DNA from: Janibacter indicus
Lineage (GTDB): Bacteria; Actinomycetota; Actinomycetes; Actinomycetales; Dermatophilaceae
Assembly: GCF_900176385.1 (NCBI RefSeq)
Contig: NZ_FWXN01000002.1
Location: forward strand, 124,001 to 188,000
Length of the DNA stretch: 64,000 nt
Reading direction: 5' to 3'
Both the position numbers and the translations under genes were made by a program. Numbering within the stretch: the first letter of the stretch is position 1; each line of letters begins with the position of its first letter. The notes below the pieces were generated by a model, which had not been told where the DNA came from, searched no databases, and worked only from the letters and a program-made list of their open reading frames with translations. Shown in pieces: positions 1 to 10,437 of the stretch.

Positions 1-1260
1 GATGTCGGTGCGCGGACGCTCCAGCCGGTCCATCGCCTTGGCCGCGACGAGCAGCGCGTGGGTCGAGTCGAGCCCGCCGCTCACGCCGATGACGATCTTG
101 GGCTGCCAGTCGGCGCCGCCGATGGCGCGCAGCCGCTGCTCCACCGCGGAGACCTGGATGTTGTAGGCCTCGTAGCAGTCCTGCGCGAGGCGGGCCTCGT
201 CGTCGGGGACGAAGGGGAATCGGTCGAGCGGGCGGAGCAGCCCGAGGTCACCGGTGGGCGCCTCGAGCTCGAGGTGCAGGTCGCGGTAGCCGGTGGTCGG
301 GCCGCCGTCGGCGCGGGCGATGCCCAGGGCCACGCCGTTGTCGTCGAAGCTGCCCTGCCGCATACGCTCCTGGCGCAGCCGGTCGACGTCGACGTCGACG
401 AGCGTCTCGCGGGGACCCGAAGGGAAGCGCTCGGACTCGCCGAGGAGGTCGCCCCCTTCGTAGATCATCGTCTGGCCGTCCCACGACAGGTCGGTGGTGG
501 ACTCCCCTTCGCTCGCGGCGGCGTAGAGGTAGGCGGCATTGCAGCGCGCCGAGGCGGAGCGGGCGAGCAGGTGCCGGTCCTCCGCGCGGGCGACGGTGAT
601 GGGGGAGGCCGACAGGTTGAGCAGGACGGTCGCGCCTGCCAAGGCGGCCTCGGCGCTCGGTGGCACCGGCACCCACATGTCCTCGCAGACCTCGGCATGG
701 ATGACCAGGCCCGGCACGTCGTCGACGTGGACGAGCAGGTCGGTGCCGAAGGGGACGCCGTCGAGCACCGCGGCGTCCTCGCCCTGGGCGAAGGTCGGCC
801 GGAACCACTCGTCGACGATGCCCGCGCCGGCGGCGAAGTGCCGCTTCTCGTAGAACTCGCGGTAGTTGGGCAGGTAGGACTTCGGGGCGATGCCGATGAT
901 CTCGCCGCGGTGGATCAGGACGGCGCAGTTGTAGAGGCGATTGCGGTGGCGAAGGGGGGCGCCCACGACGACGAGCGGCAGCAGGTCGGCGGTGCCTCGG
1001 GCGAGCTCGACGAGGGCCGCCTCGACCTCGCGCAGCAGCACGTCCTGCAGGAGCAGGTCGTCGATGGCGTAGCCGGTGATGCCGAGCTCGGGGAAGAGCG
1101 CGATCGCCGCCCCTTGCCCACCGACGTGGCGGGCCCGCTCGAGGGTCGCCGCGGCATTGGCCTGCGGGTCGCCCATCGTCACCGGCAGCGTGCACGCGGC
1201 GACGCGCGCGAAGCCGTGGCGGTAGAGGTTGCGGAAGTCTCGAGGATCGCTGCCCGTCAT
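1..1260 (-). CDS. nadE: Glutamine-dependent NAD+ synthase, 3' end beyond window
   Basis: The gene makes NAD+ from deamido-NAD+ using ammonia released from glutamine. The 420 codons visible contain an N-terminal nitrilase-type glutaminase domain, with catalytic Glu at residue 58 ([10 protein letters not shown]), a Lys near 127 (IAPKSYLPN) and Cys at 192 (VCEDMW). The start of the synthetase domain follows, with its P-loop SGGLDST at 394-400. Actinobacterial members are about 680 residues, so some 260 C-terminal residues lie left of position 1. The start ATG (1258-1260) is the first Met before the conserved FRNLYRHGF segment. It is read leftwards, divergent from the next gene. Confidence 0.95.
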   Translation of the reverse strand, partial: MTGSDPRDFRNLYRHGFARVAACTLPVTMGDPQANAAATLERARHVGGQGAAIALFPELGITGYAIDDLLLQDVLLREVEAALVELARGTADLLPLVVVGAPLRHRNRLYNCAVLIHRGEIIGIAPKSYLPNYREFYEKRHFAAGAGIVDEWFRPTFAQGEDAAVLDGVPFGTDLLVHVDDVPGLVIHAEVCEDMWVPVPPSAEAALAGATVLLNLSASPITVARAEDRHLLARSASARCNAAYLYAAASEGESTTDLSWDGQTMIYEGGDLLGESERFPSGPRETLVDVDVDRLRQERMRQGSFDDNGVALGIARADGGPTTGYRDLHLELEAPTGDLGLLRPLDRFPFVPDDEARLAQDCYEAYNIQVSAVEQRLRAIGGADWQPKIVIGVSGGLDSTHALLVAAKAMDRLERPRTDI

Positions 1261-1296
1261 GGTCGCCAGCCTATGGCCCTGCTCCACCACACCCCC

Positions 1297-1384
1297 GTTG
1301 GTCGAGGTGGCCGAGCGCCAGCGAGGCCCTCGAGACCCTGCGTGGCTCTGGTGTCGAGGCTCCTTCGTCGCACCTCCACCAGCG
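1297..1384. repeat. Inverted pair of REP-like elements
   Basis: Two REP-like sequences face each other in the gap between nadE and the next GNAT gene. One runs rightwards at 1297-1337 (GGTCGAGGTGGCCGAGCGCC...CCTCGAGACC) and one leftwards at 1351-1384, whose complement reads GGTGGAGGTGCGACGAAGG followed by AGCCTCGA. Related copies occur at 2190-2313, 10753-10795, 15335-15374 and 63481-63523. Nothing else is seen in this 185-bp gap. Confidence 0.7.
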
Positions 1385-1445
1385 GGGGAAGGGCCGCGGG
1401 CGAAACCCACTGGTCGGGGCGGCTCCCTTCGTCTTGGATGGGGCG

Positions 1446-2198
1446 ATGCAGACGCACTCACTCGCCGAGCGGCCGGACCTCGTCGACGCCTTCTGGTCGA
1501 TCGCGGGGGACTGGCCGACCTTCATGCTCCAGGACCCGACCTCGGACCGGGCCTACGAGGCGGCGGTCGACGCCTTCCCGCAGCTGCACCTCGTCGTCAT
1601 GGAGGGTGAGGCGGCGGTCGCGCGGCTGCACGCGGTGCCCTTCGGCCACGGTCTGGCGGACCTGCCGGCGCGGGGCTGGGACGCCGCGATGCAGGAGGCC
1701 GAGTGGCTGGCGGCGAAGGGGGAGGCCCCGGACCTGTCGACGGTCAGCCTCATCGAGGCGCGGGTCGCGGTGGACCGGCGGGGCGAGGGCCTGAGCGGTG
1801 CACTCCTCGCCGAGGCGCGTCGGCGCTACGCGGCGCTGGGGTGCCGCGACCTCTTCGGCCCGGTGCGCCCGACCCGCAAGTGGCTTGAACCCCGCACCGC
1901 CGCAGACGAGTACGCGCGTCGGGTCCGCGAGGACGGGCTGCCGGTCGACCCGTGGCTGCGGGCCCACGTGCGGCTCGGTGGCCGGATCGTTCAGGTGGCG
2001 CCGCTGTCGATGACGATCCCCGGGACGCTGGCCCAGTGGCGGGAGTGGACGGGCCTGTCCTTCGACACGGACGGGTCCGTCGAGGTCGAAGGGGGCCTCG
2101 CCCCCGTCCACGTCGACCTCGCCAACGACCACGCGGTCTACGTCGAGCCGAATGTCTGGGTGCGCCACGACCTGCGCGCCGCCCCCGCCGGTCCCTGA
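1446..2198 (+). CDS. GNAT-like acetyltransferase
   Basis: A 250-residue cytosolic protein. The central segment ARVAVDRRGEGLSGALLAEA matches the acetyl-CoA-binding R/Q-x-x-G-x-G/A loop of GNAT acyltransferases; the substrate is unknown. ATG at 1446 is preferred over the in-frame TTG at 1434. The last codons and the TGA at 2196-2198 lie inside a REP-like element that starts at about 2190, so the C-terminus may have been remodelled by repeat insertion. It is flanked by repeat arrays on both sides, with no evident operon partner. Confidence 0.75.
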   Translation: MQTHSLAERPDLVDAFWSIAGDWPTFMLQDPTSDRAYEAAVDAFPQLHLVVMEGEAAVARLHAVPFGHGLADLPARGWDAAMQEAEWLAAKGEAPDLSTVSLIEARVAVDRRGEGLSGALLAEARRRYAALGCRDLFGPVRPTRKWLEPRTAADEYARRVREDGLPVDPWLRAHVRLGGRIVQVAPLSMTIPGTLAQWREWTGLSFDTDGSVEVEGGLAPVHVDLANDHAVYVEPNVWVRHDLRAAPAGP

Positions 2199-2313
2199 GG
2201 AGGTCGCGCAGCGACCGTCTCGAAGGGAGCTGCCCTGGTGGTTGAGGTGCGAGCGCCAGCGAGCTGCCCCGGTGGTTGAGGTGCGAGGTCGCCCGCGGCC
2301 GAGCCTCGAAACC
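2190..2313. repeat. Cluster of three REP-like elements
   Basis: Three related units are strung together: 2190-2227 (GTCCCTGAGGAGGTCGCG... ending CTCGAAGGG), 2237-2263 (GGTGGTTGAGGTGCGAGCGC) and 2271-2313 (GGTGGTTGAGGTGCGAGG... ending CCTCGAAACC). The first overlaps the 3' end of the GNAT gene and carries its stop codon. The last ends next to the stop codon of the convergent membrane-protein gene. The units fill the whole junction. Confidence 0.8.
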
Positions 2314-2315
2314 GC

Positions 2316-2825
2316 CTATCGCCTGAAGGTGAGGAGGGCAACCCCCAGCAGGGCCGACAAGGCGAGCCAGGGGCGAAGCCGTGAGCTCGAACGCGAAAGG
2401 CGCCGGTCGTCGTAGGCTGCGGCCTTCGTCTTGCATGCGCGATCGACCGCCGCGCTGTCGAGGATGATGAGGGCCATCGCCCCCAGAGTCAGCCCGAACG
2501 CGATGATGACGGCCGGCAGGGCCAGGTCTGCCCACAAGGCGACGACTCCGGCGCCCAGGAGAAGTCCGTAGGCCGCGAGGTCGGCAAAGCCGATCGGGCC
2601 GATGATGCCCCGCTCCTGCATGACGGCAGGCCTCACCAGGAAGACCTTGGCCTGTCGGTCGTGGTACCTGGCCTCGTCGGCGATGCCAGCCCGTCGTAAG
2701 AGTTCAGCCTGGCGGAGCTGTCCCTCTGCTCGTGCGTTGAGTGTCATCCGTCCGAGCACGCGGGTGCCGGCAGTTCCGACCGTCACGACAGTGGCGGCCA
2801 CCGTGGCGATGATTTCAACGTTCAT
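2316..2825 (-). CDS. Small membrane protein of unknown function
   Basis: A 169-residue protein with an N-terminal hydrophobic segment (IIATVAATVVTVGTAG), a polar region (about 25-65), and two further hydrophobic stretches (about 75-110) around FADLAAYGLLLGAGVVALWA. A last hydrophobic stretch (LALSALLGVALLTF) ends the protein. I do not recognise a family. ATG 2823-2825 is chosen because the upstream in-frame extension is Arg/Ala-rich and looks non-coding. It is divergent from the Fic gene, with about 180 bp between them. Confidence 0.6.
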   Translation of the reverse strand: MNVEIIATVAATVVTVGTAGTRVLGRMTLNARAEGQLRQAELLRRAGIADEARYHDRQAKVFLVRPAVMQERGIIGPIGFADLAAYGLLLGAGVVALWADLALPAVIIAFGLTLGAMALIILDSAAVDRACKTKAAAYDDRRLSRSSSRLRPWLALSALLGVALLTFRR

Positions 2826-2947
2826 GTCACATCCCCTGCGGGTTCGAAGCGCGGCCCGTGCAGCGCTTCGAGTCAACGTATGACCGTCTACCGACAGCGA
2901 ACTGGCGCGACTCCGCTCGCTGGAGTCCTCAAGCCCCGGGGTGAATC

Positions 2948-2976
2948 ATGTAAAAAATCGGCGCAAATGTTTACAT
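2948..2976. promoter_or_regulatory. AT-rich inverted repeat upstream of fic
   Basis: ATGTAAA (2948-2954) and TTTACAT (2970-2976) form a perfect 7-bp inverted repeat with a 15-bp spacer, in an AT-rich island unlike the rest of the window. A second short one, TGTCA-N7-TGACA, spans 2990-3006. No Shine-Dalgarno sequence precedes the ATG at 3006, so transcription may start at or near it. The Fic protein carries a C-terminal helix-turn-helix-like region and could bind here itself; that is inference. Confidence 0.5.
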
Positions 2977-3005
2977 ATCCAGAGCAACGTGTCAGGTTAT
3001 GTGAC

Positions 3006-4109
3006 ATGAGGAAATGGCGGGCAGATCGGCCCTTCAACGAGTTGCCGGCACCCCCGCCTGCCGACACCTTGGAGACCAAGGCTGTCCTCAAGGCAGCGAT
3101 CGGTGCTCGTGAGGCGGTTGCTCGCCTCGACCAGGCAAGCCGAGCCATGCCCAACCCCGGCGTGCTCATCAACACGATCCCGCTCCTCGAGGCACAAGCC
3201 AGCTCGGAGATCGAAAACGTCGTCACGACGTCCGACGACCTCTTTCGACACATGGACGATGACGACTCGTCGACGGACCCTGCGGTGCGGGAGACCCTGC
3301 GATACCGGACCGCCTTGCACGCCGGGTTTCGGATGGTGCGGGACCGGGGCCTCACCATGGGGACGGCCGAGCGTGTGTGCAGCACCATCCATGCACGGGA
3401 GATGAGCGTACGGTCCCTCCCTGGGACGCGCATCGCCAACCCTGCGACCGGAGCGATCGTCTACAGCCCGCCCGAAGGGGCGGACGTCATTCGTGACAAG
3501 CTCACCGAGTGGGAGCGCTTCGTCCATGCGGACGACGGTCTCGACCCGCTGGTGCGCATGGCCGCAGCCCATTACCAGTTCGAGGCGATCCACCCCTTCT
3601 CGGACGGCAACGGACGTACTGGCCGCATCCTCAACGTCCTCATGCTCGTCGAGGCCGGTCTCCTGCACATGCCGGTCCTCTACCTCTCCCGCTACATCAT
3701 CCGGACCAAGGACGATTACTACCGCCTCCTGCGGGAGGTCACCAGCGCGGGCAACTGGGAGGAGTGGATCCGCTATGTCTTGGCCGGAGTCGAGCGAACA
3801 TCCACGGCGACGGTCGCCAAGATCAGCGCGACCCGAGAGCTCCAGGCGGACTTCGCCCGCAGGGCTCGCGCTGTGTCCAAGGGGGGTGCCGACGCGGAGT
3901 TCCTCGCGGTCCTCTTCGAGCAGCCTTACTGCCGCATAGCGACCGTGATTGATCGATGCGGCGTGTCCAGACCTACTGCCACCCGCTGGTTGTCCGAGCT
4001 GGCTTCCGCTGGACTTCTTGACGACCACAAGGTCGGGCGCGACCGGCTTTTCATCAACCGCGAGTTCCTCACGCTGTTGCTCAGCGAGCAGGGCGAAGGT
4101 GGTCGGTGA
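3006..4109 (+). CDS. Fic-domain protein (likely AMP transferase)
   Basis: A 367-residue Fic protein expected to transfer AMP (or a related moiety) to a target hydroxyl. The catalytic motif HPFSDGNGRTGR is complete at 196-207. The inhibitory motif S-x-x-x-E-N is present N-terminally as SSEIEN (66-71), which puts it in class II, where the inhibitory helix is in the same chain. The C-terminal 80 residues (ATVIDRCGVSRPTATRWLSE) look like a winged helix. The start at 3006 avoids a low-complexity extension back to 2880. Stand-alone class II Fic proteins are usually regulatory rather than toxin-antitoxin pairs, and no small antitoxin is seen beside it. Confidence 0.9.
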   Translation: MRKWRADRPFNELPAPPPADTLETKAVLKAAIGAREAVARLDQASRAMPNPGVLINTIPLLEAQASSEIENVVTTSDDLFRHMDDDDSSTDPAVRETLRYRTALHAGFRMVRDRGLTMGTAERVCSTIHAREMSVRSLPGTRIANPATGAIVYSPPEGADVIRDKLTEWERFVHADDGLDPLVRMAAAHYQFEAIHPFSDGNGRTGRILNVLMLVEAGLLHMPVLYLSRYIIRTKDDYYRLLREVTSAGNWEEWIRYVLAGVERTSTATVAKISATRELQADFARRARAVSKGGADAEFLAVLFEQPYCRIATVIDRCGVSRPTATRWLSELASAGLLDDHKVGRDRLFINREFLTLLLSEQGEGGR

Positions 4110-4125
4110 GTGTTCGCCGCCGAGG

Positions 4126-5052
4126 TCAGCCGACCTCGGCGACGATGAGCTCCGCGATCGAGCGCATCAGGTCGGGGTGCCCGGTGGCCTCGGGGTCGGT
4201 GGTGGACCGTCGGGTCAGTGCGGCGAAGACGATCTGGGTGCCGTCCGGCGCCGAGACCAGTCCCGCGCAGTTCGTCACGCCGTAACTGCCGGAGCCGGTC
4301 TTGTCGGCGCTCCACCACCCCTGCGGGAGGCCGGCACGGAAGGTCTTGACGCTCGTCGTGTTCGCCTCGAGCCACCCGCGCAGCGCCCACCGGTCGCTGC
4401 CCGTCAGCCCGTCGCCGAGGGTCAGCCGGCGATACGTCGTCGCCAGCGCACGAGGCGTGCTCGTGTCGCGCGGGTCCCCGGGTATGGCGGTGTTGAGCTC
4501 GGTCTCCCACCGGTCGAGGCGGGTCACGCGGTCCCCGAGGCGACGCATCTCGCGGGTCAGCCCCCGCGGCCCGCCGATGCGCTCGAGGAGGAGGTTGGCG
4601 GCGGCGTTGTCGGAGTAACGGATCGCGGCGTCGCAGAGCTCGCCGACCGTCATGCGGCGGCGCTCACCGGTGATCGGCGAGTAGTCGACGAGATCGCTCG
4701 TGGCATAGCGGATGACCCGGTCGAGGTCGATTCCACGCCGCAGGGCGGTGGCCGCAGCCAGCGTCTTGAAGGTCGAGCACATCGCCTCTCGGTCGTCGGC
4801 CCGGTGCGCCAGGGTGGCGTCGGTGCCCAGGTTGCGGGCGTAGAGACCGATCCGGCTGTCGAGCTTGTCCTCCAGTGCGGCAACGGGGTCCGAGGTGGCC
4901 GATCGCGATGATGACGAAGAGGGCACCGCCCCGGCGATCGTGGGTGCGCCGAGGAGGGAGCCGCCCACCCCGAGGCCGGCCGCGAGCAGTCGCCGGCGTC
5001 CCACCCCTCGGTTCGACGGCGTGCGGATGGGGCCGGTGCGCTCGATGATCAT
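4126..5052 (-). CDS. bla: Class A beta-lactamase with Tat signal
   Basis: A 308-residue serine beta-lactamase, expected to hydrolyse beta-lactams outside the membrane. All class A landmarks are present: S-x-x-K at 93-96 (STFK, with Cys at 92), SDN at 147-149, the omega-loop E-x-x-L-N at 183-187, and KTG at 251-253. The N-terminus carries a twin-arginine signal (GRRRLLAAGLGVGGSLLGAP, about residues 18-37), so export is probably folded through Tat. No BlaR/BlaI or AmpR-like regulator is adjacent. Convergent with fic. Confidence 0.92.
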   Translation of the reverse strand: MIIERTGPIRTPSNRGVGRRRLLAAGLGVGGSLLGAPTIAGAVPSSSSSRSATSDPVAALEDKLDSRIGLYARNLGTDATLAHRADDREAMCSTFKTLAAATALRRGIDLDRVIRYATSDLVDYSPITGERRRMTVGELCDAAIRYSDNAAANLLLERIGGPRGLTREMRRLGDRVTRLDRWETELNTAIPGDPRDTSTPRALATTYRRLTLGDGLTGSDRWALRGWLEANTTSVKTFRAGLPQGWWSADKTGSGSYGVTNCAGLVSAPDGTQIVFAALTRRSTTDPEATGHPDLMRSIAELIVAEVG

Positions 5053-5105
5053 GCGACCAGCACATCTGCCCCGGGCGGACCCCGCAACCGGACTAGCCTC
5101 GGTCC

Positions 5106-5517
5106 ATGGCCAGCGACCGCAAGACCAAGCCCACCGACACCTCCCCCGACGAGGTGCTCGGCACCGTGGCCGACGAGCGCCGCCGCACGGACGCGCAGGC
5201 CGTGCTCGACCTCATGCGCGAGGTCTCCGGGGTCGAGCCGGTCGTGTGGGGGTCCGTCGATGATCGGCTTCGGTGCCCAGCCCTACACGACGGCCGACGG
5301 CAAGGAGCGCGAGTGGTTCCGCATCGGTCTCGCCCCGCGCAAGGCAGCGCTGACGCTCTACGGACTGACCTTCCACGGGTCCAACGAGGACCTGCTCGAC
5401 CGCCTCGGGAAGCACACCACCGGCAAGGGCTGCGTCTACATCAAGCGATTGGAGGACGTCGACGCCGACGTCCTGCGCGAGCTCGTCGAGCGCTCCTGGG
5501 CGGGGTCCGGCGAGTGA
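5106..5517 (+). pseudogene. DUF1801-family gene with +1 frameshift
   Basis: The first frame (5106-5258) encodes the DUF1801 N-terminus ending EPVVWGSV. The conserved continuation IGFGAQPYTTADGKEREWF...RLGKHTTGKGCVYIKRLEDV is in another frame from 5260 to 5517. Removing the single G at 5259 restores one continuous family-like protein of about 136 residues (WGSV-MIGFG). It is either a real one-base insertion or a sequence error. The rest of the second frame is clean. It overlaps the following GNAT gene (GTGA). Confidence 0.8.
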
Positions 5518-6077
5518 AGGTCGCCGACCTTGCCTGGCCACGACAGGCCGGGCCACTCTCCCTTCGCCCGCCGACACCGGACGACATCGCGCAGGCACTC
5601 ACCTGGCGCAACAGCCCCGAGGTCACGCGGTGGCTGCTGCTGACGGCCGTCGACCCGCAGACGTACACGCGCAGCTGGCTCGAGGACGACCCCGACAGCC
5701 TCGGCGTGGCCGCACACGTCGACGGTCAGCTCGTGGGGACCGGCTCGCTGTCCATCGGGGACGCCATGGGTCAGGTCCACGCCGGTCAGGACATCTGGAG
5801 CTGGGCCCAGGGCAGTCTCGGCTACACCATCGACCCCGCGCACGCCGGTCGCGGCCACGGCACGCACCTGGCGCGCGGCCTGCTGTCGATCGCCTTCGAC
5901 GAGCTCGGGCTGCACCGGGTGACGGCCGGCTGCTTCGCCGACAACACCCCGTCGTGGCGGGTCATGGAGCGCATCGGCATGCGCAGGGAGCAGCACGGAG
6001 TCCGGGACTCGTGGCACGCCGAGCTCGGCTGGGTCGACGGCTACACCTACGGGATCCTGCGCGAGGAGTGGCCCTGA
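5514..6077 (+). CDS. GNAT N-acetyltransferase, RimJ/RimL type
   Basis: A 187-residue acetyltransferase. It begins at GTG 5514 within the stop of the DUF1801 gene (GTGA overlap), so it is probably translationally coupled. The acetyl-CoA loop HAGRGHGTHLARGLL and the C-terminal NTPSWRVMERIGMRRE signature are typical of proteins acetylating ribosomal N-termini or small amines. If the upstream frameshift is genuine, coupling would be lost and expression of this gene may drop. Confidence 0.85.
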   Translation: MKVADLAWPRQAGPLSLRPPTPDDIAQALTWRNSPEVTRWLLLTAVDPQTYTRSWLEDDPDSLGVAAHVDGQLVGTGSLSIGDAMGQVHAGQDIWSWAQGSLGYTIDPAHAGRGHGTHLARGLLSIAFDELGLHRVTAGCFADNTPSWRVMERIGMRREQHGVRDSWHAELGWVDGYTYGILREEWP

Positions 6078-6090
6078 GCCGAAGGGGGCG

Positions 6091-6993
6091 TCACCGGCGC
6101 CGGGCAGAGGCGGCAGCGATCTGTTGCAGCAGGTCGACGGCGAGCTTCGCCGCCTCGTTGGACCGGGCCACGGGCGCGGTGAGCGCGACGATGTCACGCA
6201 CCGGGTTGGGGTTGGTCAGGCGCAGGCGGCGCACCGACTTGGGGATCGAGCGGCTGGCGAGGTCGGGCAGGACCGTGATGCCCACACCCGCCGCGACGAA
6301 GGCCGTGGCCGTGTAGTGGTCCTGCGCCTCGACCGTGTATCGGGGTCGGAACCCCGCTGCGCGGCAGGCGCGGTCGACCATGTCCTGGGTGATGCCGGCG
6401 GAGATGTCGTTGCTGATCCACGAGCTGTCGGCGAGCTCGGCCATCTCGACCCGGCGCCGCCCGGCGAGCTTGTGGTCGGCCGGCACGAGCGCGACGAAGT
6501 GGTCGGTCATCAGGGGAGTGACGAGGTGGCCGGCACGGACCGAGGTGGTGGGGTCGGCGGGCACGACGTCGATGTCGACGATCGGCGCCTCGCCGCGCGG
6601 GTAGCCCTCGGTGAGGACCATCTGCAGGGTCAGCTCGGGCATCTTCGCCTGCAGCCGTTTGGCCAGCTGCGGCATCCACCGATAGCCCGCCGACGCGAAG
6701 TACCCGATCGCCAGCGAGCCGGTGCTCCCTTCGCGCAGGTCGTCGACGACGGCGTCGACCCGCTTGAGCTCCGTCATGAGCTGCTCGGACTCCGCCGCGA
6801 GCGTGTGAGCCGCCGGTGTGGGCTCGATCCCGCGCCCCTGGCGGGTGAAGAGTGTGAGCCCGGTCTCCTTCTGCAGCGCGGCGATCTGCTGGCTCACCGC
6901 CGACGGTGAGTAGCCGAGGTGCCCGGCGGCCGCGTTGACCGAGCCGGAAGCCATGACGGACAAGAAGGTCCGGAGTCGGTGGGCGTCGACCAT
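6091..6993 (-). CDS. LysR-family transcriptional regulator
   Basis: A 300-residue LysR regulator. The N-terminal winged helix runs from RLRTFLSVMASGSVNAAAGH through SPSAVSQQIAALQKETGLTLF (about residues 5-60). The effector-binding domain follows from about residue 88 (GSLAIGYFASAGYRWMPQL). The start ATG 6991-6993 (MVDAHRL) is the usual LysR position; an alternative Met lies seven codons upstream. The 93-bp gap to the divergent small gene at 7087 contains two direct copies of AANCTGCAT (about 7022-7030 and 7042-7050), possible sites for the regulator. Confidence 0.9.
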   Translation of the reverse strand: MVDAHRLRTFLSVMASGSVNAAAGHLGYSPSAVSQQIAALQKETGLTLFTRQGRGIEPTPAAHTLAAESEQLMTELKRVDAVVDDLREGSTGSLAIGYFASAGYRWMPQLAKRLQAKMPELTLQMVLTEGYPRGEAPIVDIDVVPADPTTSVRAGHLVTPLMTDHFVALVPADHKLAGRRRVEMAELADSSWISNDISAGITQDMVDRACRAAGFRPRYTVEAQDHYTATAFVAAGVGITVLPDLASRSIPKSVRRLRLTNPNPVRDIVALTAPVARSNEAAKLAVDLLQQIAAASARRR

Positions 6994-7086
6994 GACCGGC
7001 AGACTACCCGACAATGAAGCAAACCTGCATCAACTGACACAAAACTGCATTGGTCACGGATAGTTGACGCTGACATCATTGTGGAC

Positions 7087-7326
7087 ATGGAGAAGCTCTG
7101 GATGACCTACATCAACGCCCTTCGTCCCGCCGCCAACCGCCACTGGGGTGCCGGCCCGGACTCCGACCACACCCGCATGGCCGCCGAGCTGGCCGCCATG
7201 TCCCAGGACGAGACCCGCACGTCCAAGCAGGACCTCATCGTCTCCGCCGAGTCGGCGCCGCGCTACAACGCGCCCTACGACAACCGGATGAGCGACCGCT
7301 TCCACCCGGTCCTCTCCACGCGCTGA
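7087..7326 (+). CDS. Small conserved-looking protein of unknown function
   Basis: A 79-residue hydrophilic protein beginning MEKLWMTYINALRPAANRHW. It is rich in Asp, Arg and Ala with no signal peptide or membrane segment. It is divergent from the LysR gene, the usual position for a LysR target. A GTG two codons upstream is an alternative start. A strong hairpin follows 35 bp after the stop. I do not recognise the family. Confidence 0.5.
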   Translation: MEKLWMTYINALRPAANRHWGAGPDSDHTRMAAELAAMSQDETRTSKQDLIVSAESAPRYNAPYDNRMSDRFHPVLSTR

Positions 7327-7361
7327 GCGCGACCGTCCGGGGGCGAATCCAGCCCGGACGT

Positions 7362-7399
7362 GACGAAGGCCCCGCACCATGTGGTGCGGGGCCTTCGTC
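7362..7399 (+). terminator. Perfect 18-bp stem hairpin
   Basis: GACGAAGGCCCCGCACCA (7362-7379) pairs perfectly with 7382-7399 around a 2-base centre. It closes the small gene at 7087. There is no T-tract, which is common for actinobacterial terminators. Its right side plus flank (7388-7414) is repeated exactly at 7577-7603. Confidence 0.75.
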
Positions 7400-7445
7400 G
7401 TGCCCGGACGAGGTACTGACGCCCATGCGTCATGAAGGTTGTGTG

Positions 7446-7514
7446 TTGAACCGGTAGCCCTGGAAGCCGGCAGCAGTCCAAGGGGCCCGCCGGCTCCCGG
7501 GGCTACCGGTTCAA
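7446..7514. other. Long two-step stem-loop, function unknown
   Basis: TTGAACCGGTAGCCC (7446-7460) pairs perfectly with 7500-7514. Inside, after a short region with one mismatch, AGCCGGC (7465-7471) pairs with GCCGGCT (7489-7495), leaving a 17-base loop at 7472-7488. The 26-bp near-continuous stem lies in the 281-bp gap between the small gene and ppdK. It is too GC-rich and lacks cloverleaf arms, so I do not call a tRNA. Structured RNA, terminator or recombination site are all possible. Confidence 0.6.
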
Positions 7515-7533
7515 TACCGGGCCAGCATGACGA

Positions 7534-7566
7534 AGGGCGGGACCCCCTCGTCGGGAGTCCCGCCCT
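7534..7566 (-). terminator. Hairpin after ppdK
   Basis: AGGGCGGGAC (7534-7543) pairs with GTCCCGCCCT (7557-7566), about 40 bp beyond the ppdK stop on the minus strand. The same core GGGCGGGAC...GTCCCGCCC recurs at 15769-15798, followed in both places by TTCGTCGTGCCCG or a close variant. Confidence 0.65.
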
Positions 7567-7607
7567 GTGCGGTCTCGGGGCCTTCGTCGTGCCCGGACGA
7601 GGTCCGG

Positions 7608-10325
<2,718 letters not shown>

Positions 10326-10437
10326 CGGGTGCCTCCCAAATGCGTGCGCGGAACCCGCCCACTATGGCAGGCGTCACGCGGATCTCCACGTCCGGTTCCG
10401 CGTGTCCGGACGGGCGGGGACGAAGGGGGGAGTCCGC

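Noticed and set aside
7446-7514. Possible tRNA or selenocysteine tRNA
   Set aside because: There is a TTCAA segment near a CCGG stem, but no 7-bp acceptor stem, anticodon arm or CCA-adjacent pairing can be drawn. The sequence forms one long hairpin instead.
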